A stretch of 64,000 nt of DNA, from the NCBI GenBank assembly GCA_018340805.1, contig JACMZG010001870.1:45215394-45279393 (forward strand), in the 5' to 3' direction. The DNA is from Microvelia longipes (lineage: Eukaryota; Arthropoda; Insecta; Hemiptera; Veliidae). The position numbers and the translations under genes were made by a program. The notes under the pieces were generated by a model. The model was not told the DNA's origin. It saw only the letters and a program-made list of their open reading frames with translations, and ran no database searches. Positions 56,385-64,000 of this stretch are shown one piece after another (the first letter of the stretch is position 1; each line of letters opens with the position of its first letter).

Positions 56385-56810
56385 CAGGGTGTTTCATAAA
56401 AAGTGTCCACCAGAAAAGGAGGTGATAGTAATCCTCAAGGGGAACAAAAATGTTCTATTTTATAAACCCCGACTGCAACCGTTTTCCCACAAGGTCAAAT
56501 TTAATATTTTAAAAAAATATTTGACCTCACATCATACAATTGTTAATAGGGTTTTAATTGTTCAAGCTAGAAAGGCGAAATTGGTTTCATTAGAAAGCTG
56601 AGTAAATTTTCTAAAGGACAAACTACTAACTATGTCAAATATTTTAGAACTAATACCCAAAAATTTGCATCAAACATGATTTTTTGAAAAAAATGTATTT
56701 CATGGAATTTTTATGGTCGGGCATTAGAGGAAGTAAGAGATGAGCAAAAGTTCAGCCAAGAACGGATAAAACTTCTCTTATGATTGGCCTTTAAGAAAAT
56801 CTAAATCTAA
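56385..56810 (+). repeat. Possible interspersed repeat starting ACAGGGTGTTTCATAAAA
   Basis: ACAGGGTGTTTCATAAAAAG is the style of terminal sequence often seen on insect interspersed repeats. The following 400 bp (AAAGGAGGTGATAGTAATCC, GAAATTGGTTTCATTAGAAAGC) is not repeated in this window and no second end was found. Confidence 0.35.
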
Positions 56811-56814
56811 TCTA

Positions 56815-57005
56815 TGTATAGTATTATTCTAAGTACATATGAAAGTTCGCTTATATCGTGGCAGAATACCGCTTATATCGTGGCAGTATGCCTCTTATAT
56901 AAACCAGTAACGTAAGGAATTGATAAAGTACAACAACCTTCGGGACGCGAAGCAGCCACTAGACTCACGACGCCGCGTATTGGCCCAGGGCCTCTTGTTT
57001 TAAAT
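56815..57005 (+). repeat. RepC interspersed repeat, copy 3
   Basis: The TTCGCTTATATCGTGGCAG block is duplicated here (56847 and 56872). CTTATATAAACCAGTAACGT, TTGATAAAGTACAACAACC and a decayed hairpin ending GGGCCTCTTGTTTTAAA follow. Confidence 0.65.
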
Positions 57006-57794
57006 TGTAATATTACAATACAAAATGTAATAACAACGTCTGACTAAATATTCTAAAAAGCGAATAACGTTGAATCCAATCAGTCAGCCATATCTTAATA
57101 ACCCAAAATACACCAACTGAATACATTATTACTTCAAACAATTAAAATGAATATAACATAAATAATTCAAAACAATGAGTTAATTAGTATTAAAAACAAA
57201 TTAAATTAACGCAAGTTGCGACGGCGCCAATAAAACTTAATTTAAGTTTGAGAGAGATGATACAACTTATGTAGTCATAGTTATTGTTTAAGTTAAATAT
57301 GATGATTTCAGTGCCTTATGTATTAAATGTAAATGGTAATTTACAATTTTAAGTCTGTTATGTATTAGATAGTTGGTTAAGGATGGCGAAACAATGCTTC
57401 CTGGTAAAACTAATTTGAGATTTACTAATGTTATGCTAAATTGTTGGTAAAACTGATTTTGGGGATACCGTTATGATTAGGGTATGTTCGCGAGAGTACT
57501 AATCCGAAAAGGCCGTTTACTGACATAACCCTGTTCAGAAGGAAAAGTTTGTCGGTAGGCGTTTCTCAATATTGAGGGGGCTTTGATGATCAAAGTGACT
57601 AAATAAGGTGATTACTTGACTCAGGTCAACCAACATTTTGGTCAGTTCTACAATTTTTTTTGTTTCTTTGTCCTTCTTTTTAACCAATTTTAATGAAAAT
57701 TATTTATTAAAACGTTACAATTCGTTATTATTAATGATTAGAATGAGCATGAATGGAGTCCATTACAAACAATGAAAACTATGAAGTCTCTCCA
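57006..57794. other. No gene seen
   Basis: No supported feature. Confidence 0.5.
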
Positions 57795-57865
57795 CAAAAC
57801 AAAGTTTTATTGGCAAAGCGCTTTCAACCTACAAAGAGGCCATCATCAGTGCAAAACCTACAAAC
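57795..57865 (-). repeat. Penelope-terminus-like motif, copy 3 (hammerhead-like)
   Basis: On the minus strand GCACTGATGATGGCCTCTTT is followed by GTAGGTTGAAAGCGCTTTGC, CAATAAAACTTTG and GTGGAGAGACTTCAT. CTGATGA, a GCCT/AGGT stem candidate and GAAA are in hammerhead order. It shares the GTGGAGAGACT tail with the copy at 42531. Confidence 0.45.
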
Positions 57866-57965
57866 AAGTACAACAGAATAAAAACTCAAAATAAATAGCA
57901 ACATAAACAATACTCAATGGTGTTTCACTCCCTACCTTTGTAGTATTTCTCAACGCATAGAATCT

Positions 57966-58024
57966 GTACTTAAACGAGTGAAGCTCGTTTAAGTACGGAA
58001 AAGCTCACTTAAGTGAGCTTTTCC
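57966..58024. repeat. Two adjacent perfect hairpins
   Basis: GTACTTAAACGAG and CTCGTTTAAGTAC (57966-57996) form a 13-bp stem with loop TGAAG. Immediately after, 57997-58024 is a perfect 28-bp palindrome centred on GCTCACTTAAGTGAGC with GGAAAA/TTTTCC outer arms. Both halves share TTAAGT and GCTC words, so they may derive from one another. Confidence 0.85.
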
Positions 58025-58135
58025 AGTACTAAAACCTTAATGAATATTTAAGCTGCGTTAAGGACCCAATACCACCGTTATACAGGAGCGGAATTTACAT
58101 AGTAAAATGTGGCATATGCCCAGCTGAGTATCTTG

Positions 58136-58460
<325 letters not shown>

Positions 58461-58559
58461 ACTCTGACCTTCAATTAATTCCGAAGAATATAATGTGAAG
58501 TACATACCAGAGACTAGCGGTGCTCTCTTACCGCCATCATGCATGGCAAGCAAAACATA

Positions 58560-58662
58560 TATCATTTGATACCATCGAGTTTTGCAAAACATGAATAGTT
58601 GACACAATATAATATTGTGTCTACTATTCATGTTTTGCAAAACTCGGTAGTATCAAATGATA
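58560..58662. repeat. Near-perfect 103-bp palindrome
   Basis: Arms of about 50 bp (ATCATTTGATACCATCGAGT, TTTGCAAAACATGAATAGTT, GACACAATAT and complement) meet at a one-base centre. Arms differ at only about three positions. One arm also follows F2 copy 1 at 9287-9334, so the palindrome is two F2 end pieces joined head to head. Confidence 0.92.
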
Positions 58663-58902
58663 AGAGAGAGAGAGAGGAGAGTAAGTGGGCTGAGCCCCCC
58701 TAAGAGTTTTACCTAGAATCGCCTATGACACGAAATAAACAAGAATTTAAACGTGAAGACGAGTATATCAAAAGTAAACATAAGTCAAGCACACTGTTGT
58801 TGAAAGGCTATTCCGGAAACCGTGAGGTTACCTATACACCGATCTTAAGAAAATATCAAAAAGAGTTCGCCAACTTAACTTTGTTCAGTTCGGTGGTAAG
58901 AA
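58663..58902. other. No gene assigned
   Basis: A (GA)n run is followed by a 64-codon frame from 58725 that is Lys/Glu-rich and not recognised. It ends inside the next direct repeat. Confidence 0.4.
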
Positions 58903-58982
58903 TGAAATGGCCGCCATGACACTAATCAATTTAGATCAATCGGTTCACCCTCGCAAACCCACCCTTACTTGACTTACCACGT
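58903..58982 (+). repeat. 80-bp direct repeat, copy 1
   Basis: GAAATGGCCGCCATGACACT, AATCAATTTAGATCAATCGG and GCAAACCCACCCTTACTTGA recur at 59781..59861 with about five changes. Both copies keep a 21-codon frame starting ATGGCCGCCATGACA and ending at the same TGA. Confidence 0.8.
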
Positions 58983-59199
58983 CGTTGACACATTGTAGAG
59001 GGTTATGGTTGGGTTTCTCACTTTTGTCTTTATTCTATGACATTGGTTATAGTCTCAGTTTAGATTAAAAGGAGTCTGCTAATAAATTATTGTTGACGAG
59101 AGTCTCTTATTTCGTTTTATATTATTAAAATTTTACAACAGTCAGTAGTATGCCTTCGTTATTTTAATATCGATTTAATTAAAACTTTAAAGTAGCTCT

Positions 59200-59520
59200 A
59201 AACTCCAAGATCAAATTTGGAAAACCTCGAAGCTTTTTCTCACCATATATAGGACTATTTCTCGAGAAAATCCGTGGATATATTAGACGTATTGAAATGA
59301 AATTAGGTGTACTTAATTATTATAAAACGGGGTTTACTTAGAGTAAATTTTCATCCAATTTTAACACATGCCCACACTTTTACTTTGTAAAAACTACTAA
59401 AGTGATCTTAAAAAAACACCTAATATGAATAATTCAGTTAAAATCTCGGTTTCAGATTTGATAGACACAAAATACTTTTCCCAATATACCTACGGTATTA
59501 ATGAAGAAAAGTAATAATTC
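59200..59520 (-). repeat. RepA interspersed repeat, copy f (partial)
   Basis: GGATATATTAGACGTATTGA and AAACTACTAAAGTGATCTTA, then ATTTTAACACATGCCC, ATATACCTACGGTATTAATG and AAGAAAAGTAATAATT follow copy c order with the central GACGTC block missing. Confidence 0.55.
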
Positions 59521-59780
59521 ATGCGGGAGGTCCGCAAGCCATGCGAGTTTAGCTTGAAATTCGTCATTTCATGGTTAATATTTCGGCTTGTGCTTTCTCA
59601 CATGAGAACTAGTATACAACTTGTTCCACAACTTTTTCCGAGTTCTTAAACCGACACTGCATTTGATCTCATTCAAATCTCACTTTACGCTAATTTTTAA
59701 ATGATCCAGCGCATTTCCTTCAAGCATAATCAAGGAAACAAATTCCGTATTTTCCACAAGAATATCTATATTATTAAGGA
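59521..59780. other. No gene seen
   Basis: Contains GGAGGTCCGCAAGCCATGCG, shared in part with 50923. Confidence 0.4.
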
Positions 59781-59861
59781 TGAAATGGCCGCCATGACAA
59801 TAACCAATTTAGATCAATCGGTTCACCATTGCAAACCCACCCTTACTTGAGTTACCACCAT
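59781..59861 (+). repeat. 80-bp direct repeat, copy 2
   Basis: Second copy of the 58903 repeat, about 880 bp downstream in the same orientation. Confidence 0.8.
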
Positions 59862-59879
59862 CTATATTATTATATTAAG

Positions 59880-60082
59880 AGCAGTGTCGGTTTTCGGCTT
59901 GTACCATCAACTGTGCCGGAGAGGAGAGCCTCTATATGTTGTCCAAAATCTCCGTTAAGGACTTGGATCAGACTGATCTACTTAGCAAGAATTGGATTAT
60001 TGAGCAAGAAATCACGGATTTAATGAAAATTCACGCGGCTATACACACGGACCACCTTGCCGGAATTATGTTGTTGTTATAA
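59880..60082 (+). other. Possible exon or domesticated fragment, unrecognised
   Basis: After an acceptor-like TATTATTATATTAAG, a 67-codon open frame (without an ATG at its start) encodes a peptide of normal amino-acid composition. It includes TINCAGEESLYMLSKISVKD and LLSKNWIIEQEITDLMKIHA and ends TDHLAGIM plus Leu residues and a stop. It is GC-richer than the flanks. No family is recognised and no partner exon was found. It may be the last exon of a host gene or a fragment of a retroelement. Confidence 0.3.
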
Positions 60083-61040
60083 ACTAATACAGTCATAAGT
60101 TCCGAGGGACCACCTCGTCATATTTATACACTAAATATGACGATAATAAATTATCGGCGATGCCAAGGTTTAAACCAGGAGAACCCTAAATTTGTGTTAT
60201 TCAAATGATCGCTTCAACTTCAAATCATTATCAGTGGATTTAGCGCCCAAAAAACTACCCCTGAGCTCTCGATATATATAATTTTCTGAAAAATCTTACC
60301 AGAAAACACTCTTGATATAAAAAAAAGAAGAAATACCGGTTAAACAGCACAATTTAGTACACTGAAGCAACTAAGTATTTCTATAATAATGGTATACAAA
60401 ATTTATAAGAAACTAGTCGCCCACACATCACGTCAAGATATTTAAGCATTCGTCCTCAGTAATCAGAACGTTAAATATACATTTACAATAGTTTGACCAA
60501 CCTAGAAATTAAATACAACCTCTTTAAGAACCATTCTTGAGTCTAATCTCTTTTCAGTGCCGAGTCGACTAAGGCACTTCGCTTCATATCCTCTCATCAA
60601 AATCAACAATGCCTGTCACAGGCTAGAGTTCGAATAAACAATTATTTATTAAAGGAATTAATAAACTTAAATGTTTCATTTGCCTCGACGGCGAAGAAAA
60701 CGTTAATTATGTTCTAATAATGTAAGTAACATAACTAAGGTTACTTATTAGGTCTATACAAGTACTTCCCTCTATCTTCGCTAACTATACGTTATTTTTT
60801 CAAGCCTTTCTTCATCGTTAAGTGTTAACACTAACAATCTCTATTCTATAGATTGGCCTTTCTTTATCCGTAAGTGTTAACAAAACCATCTCCTCCCGTA
60901 AAATAATTCTGGCGCGGTGAGCCGGATATATGGTTTTCAATAGGGTTTGTGTCCTCCCCAAGGTTGATTTTTGTACCAAGTGTAATTGAAAAATTATAAT
61001 CCGTTCGAAAGATAGAGTGTTTACAAGAAAGTGTCTAGAA

Positions 61041-61042
<2 letters not shown>
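60083..61042. other. No gene seen
   Basis: No supported feature; a duplicated CTTTCTTCATCGTTAAGTGTTAACA / TTTATCCGTAAGTGTTAACA motif at about 60810 and 60865. Confidence 0.45.
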
Positions 61043-61081
<39 letters not shown>

Positions 61082-61093
61082 ACGCACATATAT

Positions 61094-61155
<62 letters not shown>

Positions 61156-61168
61156 TATTATATATATA
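61043..61168. repeat. (AC)n followed by (AT)n microsatellite
   Basis: A pure ACACAC run of about 40 bp is followed by AT tracts. Confidence 0.95.
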
Positions 61169-61326
61169 TACATATATAAGTCTAGCCAAACGTATGTTTT
61201 CGTCATTAGGAACCTCTGAAACGGATTTGAGTCATGGTCCGAGGTTTCCGCCATGACGCCTATCCCATTAGCGAATTTAATTCCCAAAGAAAATTCGCTA
61301 ATAGACCAAGAGCCCAGGGGTGTTTT

Positions 61327-61706
61327 GTTAATAAAAAGTGTAATGGCTGGAAACGGGTTTAATTTTTCTTAAATACCTTCCTCAACAAGGATCTGCAATT
61401 CTGCCGACTCGTATCGGATGGGCGTCCCAGGCAGAACGCACTTTACAGGTCAAATTTACCACCCAAGTTAACAAACAGTGTAATGGCTGGAACCGGTCTC
61501 AATTTTTTGTAAATACATTTCTGAACAAGGATCTGCAATTTTGCCGACTCATATTGGACGGGTATGCCAGGCAGAACCTTTGACCCCCAAAGTGCGTTCT
61601 GCCTGGGACACCCATCCGATACGAGTCGGCAGAATTGCAGATCCTTGTTCAGAAATGTATTTACGAAAAATTGAGACCGGTTCCAGCCATTACACTTTTT
61701 ATTAAC
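61327..61706 (+). mobile_element. Foldback element with duplicated left arm
   Basis: The outer ends are perfect 26-bp inverted repeats starting GTTAATAAAAAGTGTAATGG. The right arm (about 61583-61706) is an inverted copy of a roughly 125-bp unit. That unit occurs twice in direct order on the left, at 61327-61453 and 61468-61590. All three share AACAAGGATCTGCAATT and GCCGACTCGTATCGGATGGG-like text. No coding frame is present. It abuts the BEL/Pao LTR. Confidence 0.85.
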
Positions 61707-62201
61707 TGTCGCGGCCGCCGCTAGTTTTATTTTAATCTAAATTTGTTTTGTTTTATAATTTTGGACAACACTGTCAGAAAAAAAAATGTTTGACGTATTT
61801 ATTCTAGTTTTTCGATTCGTTTTCAAGATTCATTAGTTTAGACGGTAAAATATTCTTTTACGGGTTCTAACGGGTTTTTACGGGTTCGGTTCGATTATTG
61901 TTCGCGAAAACGGGACGCTATATGTTACGGTTGTTCCTTCTTCGTATCAATATTTATACCAATAAAACTCTGTAAAAGTTAAAGCTGTCTGACTTTAAAT
62001 TTGTGTAGCTAGAATGAATTCCGTGACGATTGTTGCGCGATTGCCGGCACAGTAAAAGAATATCTCGAAATTCGATTTCCGGCATTCCGCATTCTCATTT
62101 AAAATTTATTGAATTTTAACATTTGTTGTGACGTGTAACGTAACGAAATAAAAATAATAAAAACGTAAACGAAATCTTTTTGGGTTTAAAGAATACGAAG
62201 A

Positions 62202-62830
62202 ATGATGGAAGAGACTGCTGAGAAAAGAACTGTTACGCTGACTGAAAAAGGTAAAAATTATATTCTTGATTTAAAAACAACCGAAGCTAACAAACTGATT
62301 AAAAAATCGATCCAAAAACTAAATGAATCTGTAAATTTATTTGATATTGGGTACACCAGAAGCCGTTTTAAGCTCTGCTTTGAGCGAGCTTGTACTTAAA
62401 AGAGATAAATTAGTTGAAATTAGCGAACATTAAAAGTATAGTTGACTTGGAAGAAGACAATGATGTTTTGGTTGAAATTAACGATGCCTTAAGTCAGATT
62501 AATAATTTTTTAGTTCGTAAGTCTAGTTTTTTAATTAGCAAACAAGAGTCTAGTGGTATATTAGGAGCAAAATCGATAAGATCAGGCAAGTCTCATTCTC
62601 GTCATTCAAGTCGGTCATCTTCAAGATCGTATCGTTCGGCTGATTACGCTCTCAGACTTAAGGCTAAGTTTGAGCTTACCGAAAGAGAGAACGAGCTCCG
62701 GCAAGATTCTTTAAACTTAGAAAAGGAAAGACTTCGACTTGAGACGGAGTATAAAAAGGCTCAAATATTAAAAAAACTCTATCGACAACGAAGATCTTCT
62801 AGGAGAAGAGCTCGAAATTCTCATGAGTGA
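62202..62830 (+). pseudogene. BEL/Pao Gag N-terminal part, frameshifted
   Basis: The ATG pair at 62202 opens a 65-codon frame (MMEETAEKRTVTLTEKGKNY, then KKSIQKLNESVNLF). It breaks near 62360-62400 and continues in a second frame to 62830. The second frame has an acidic stretch (VDLEEDNDVLVEINDALSQI), an RS-rich block (SGKSHSRHSSRSSSRSYRSA) and a long coiled coil (FELTERENELRQDSLNLEKE). Helical Lys/Glu coiled coils before the DUF1759 core are usual for BEL/Pao Gag. A stop at 62830 and noncontiguous text to 63232 show further breaks. Confidence 0.7.
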
Positions 62831-63232
62831 GCTTAAAATTAACAGACCAACAGAGCCTGCGAAATTAAGCTGCACACCATCTAATAAACCAAAGATGGAT
62901 TCCTCGATGCCATCCACTAGTATGAATACGTATATCAAAGAGGAAGTTACGTTCAATCAAGCAAACACGTACCGTTAATAAAAAAGTTCGATCGTGATCG
63001 CGAAATACCGTCCGACGTGAGAACCGATTCGTTTCATCAGTCGATATCTGAAAAACTGCAATGCCTGGAAAATCGAAATAGTGCTTTAGAAAATATGGTT
63101 TCCGGTTTAGCCATCAAGATTCCGGAAGTTGAAAACTTGTATAACCAAAATTTCACTTCTCAACCCGGTACATCAACAGATAACTAACGTGAGTAACGAA
63201 ACAACGAAAATTTTAAGTTACTAGAGAATAAT

Positions 63233-64000
63233 ATGGCTCCATCGAACGACATGGATTTGAAGGATAATGTTAGTTTAGCTCTACCTCAACGACCTATATC
63301 CGACCCCGCGACTGAGATTCATATCCTTAATTCACTAGTGCCATATAAGTTCAACGGTAATAAAGAATGTTTTCCTATATTTAGGAATCACATAAAAACT
63401 CACTTAGAAGATGGTGTGCTACCTGAGAGTGAGCGATGCGTTTTTCTATCGAAGTTTTTGAAGGCAGCGGGTATTTCAGGCAAACGTTGGACTTAGTTAT
63501 AAAGATGCTGTTGATTTATTGGAACGCCGATTCGGAAATAGTGCTGCGGTAACCGAAGCCTGGGTCCGACGCTTGACAGAAGGATCAAACATAGCTTTAT
63601 CGTGTCCATCTGCTATGCTTGATTTTGCTGAAGATCTTACGACTGCTACCAGAGTATTGTCTTCAGATGCCCTAACCGAAATTAGCACAAAAATGCTTAA
63701 AGAAAATAGTCGCCAGATTGCCCCAAAAGTATTTGCCACAATGGATTAATATTAGTGATTCAAAGAATGGTAAAGAGACATTATTTGACCTAGCTGCATT
63801 TGTTTCTTCCATAGCTAGATCTTTGAATCATCCAGTGTACGAAACTAAAACTAATCAGGGCCAAAATAGGTCAGCAACGAGACTTAATTCAAAGAAGATT
63901 ACATCGCAAGCAAGTTGCCGAAATGTGACTTCGTCATTGCCCAAGTCAGATTTTCTTCTTCAGTATCGATTCATCGAAACACCAGTACCACTCCGTCTAA
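63233..64000 (+). pseudogene. BEL/Pao Gag core (DUF1759-like), frameshifted and incomplete
   Basis: The frame 63233..63496 has LVPYKFNGNKECFPIFRNHI and ESERCVFLSKFLK, the F.G....F..F and K...L pattern of BEL/Pao Gag (DUF1759). Near 63480 the frame shifts and continues as DAVDLLERRFGNSAAVTEAW and TEGSNIALSCPSAMLDFAED to a stop at 63749. Past this the same frame reads on (SDSKNGKETLFDLAAFVSSI) to the window edge. One or two single-base errors and one stop separate it from a continuous Gag. Its role would be particle assembly of the element. Confidence 0.8.

Larger units (their letters stand above)
61709..64000 (+). mobile_element. BEL/Pao LTR retrotransposon, 5' part, cut by window edge
   Basis: A probable LTR start TGTCGCGGCCGCCGCTAG lies at 61709, right after the foldback element, with an AATAAA at about 61962. 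The LTR end and primer site could not be fixed. Gag frames follow from 62202 and match BEL/Pao Gag organisation. Pol lies beyond the window. Confidence 0.75.

Noticed and set aside
58725..58919. 64-codon Lys/Glu-rich frame
   Set aside because: Unrecognised, ends in a direct repeat, and no splice or poly(A) signal accompanies it.

Overview
The window is nuclear DNA of an animal, most probably an arthropod and probably an insect. It is AT-rich, has very low gene density, and is crowded with Ty3/gypsy, BEL/Pao and Penelope-like retroelements, tRNA-derived SINEs, terminal-inverted-repeat (TIR) elements, minisatellites and long (AT)n tracts. No ribosome-binding sites, operons or CRISPR arrays are present. 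The order cannot be fixed from the sequence alone.

Host genes: two pieces look like real host coding sequence. (1) A homeobox exon on the minus strand (4552..4778) carries homeodomain residues 1-44 of an NK-type protein, NK7.1-like. It is flanked by good splice sites; the recognition-helix exon is not in the window. (2) A plus-strand gene for a secreted protein of about 226 residues (15707..16387) has a signal peptide, five N-glycosylation sequons and four Cys. A TATA/initiator pair and splice donor near 13.55-13.62 kb may be its promoter and first non-coding exon. A possible third exon lies at 59880..60082.

Layout: 0-13.5 kb holds the homeobox exon, SINEs, RepA/RepC repeat copies and several tandem arrays. 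13.5-16.5 kb holds the secreted-protein gene, with a 1.2-kb TIR element inside its putative intron that carries a Myb/SANT-like exon. 16.8-24.5 kb holds minisatellites, SINEs and a hAT-type MITE with an 8-bp target duplication. 25.0-35.8 kb is a nearly complete Ty3/gypsy element on the minus strand: 1.57-kb LTRs, tRNA-Lys-type primer site, gag, protease, RT, RNase H and integrase, interrupted by single-base frameshifts. 36.2-42.0 kb holds RepA, a SINE and a decayed relative of the same gypsy family on the plus strand. 42.5-46.4 kb is a Penelope-like element with an intact RT plus GIY-YIG frame. 46.4-61.3 kb is mostly repeats and satellites, with several strong palindromes and hammerhead-like motifs. 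61.3-64.0 kb holds a foldback element followed by the 5' part of a BEL/Pao element running off the right edge.

No concerted pathway is encoded. The interest lies in the hidden homeobox exon, a transposon in the intron of a small secreted-protein gene whose insertion target has an empty paralogue nearby, one repeat family (RepA) that has expanded different internal minisatellites in different copies, and hammerhead-ribozyme-like cores inside a repeat family. Indels in runs of one base, between the two LTRs and at the frameshifts, suggest that some broken reading frames are sequencing or assembly errors.
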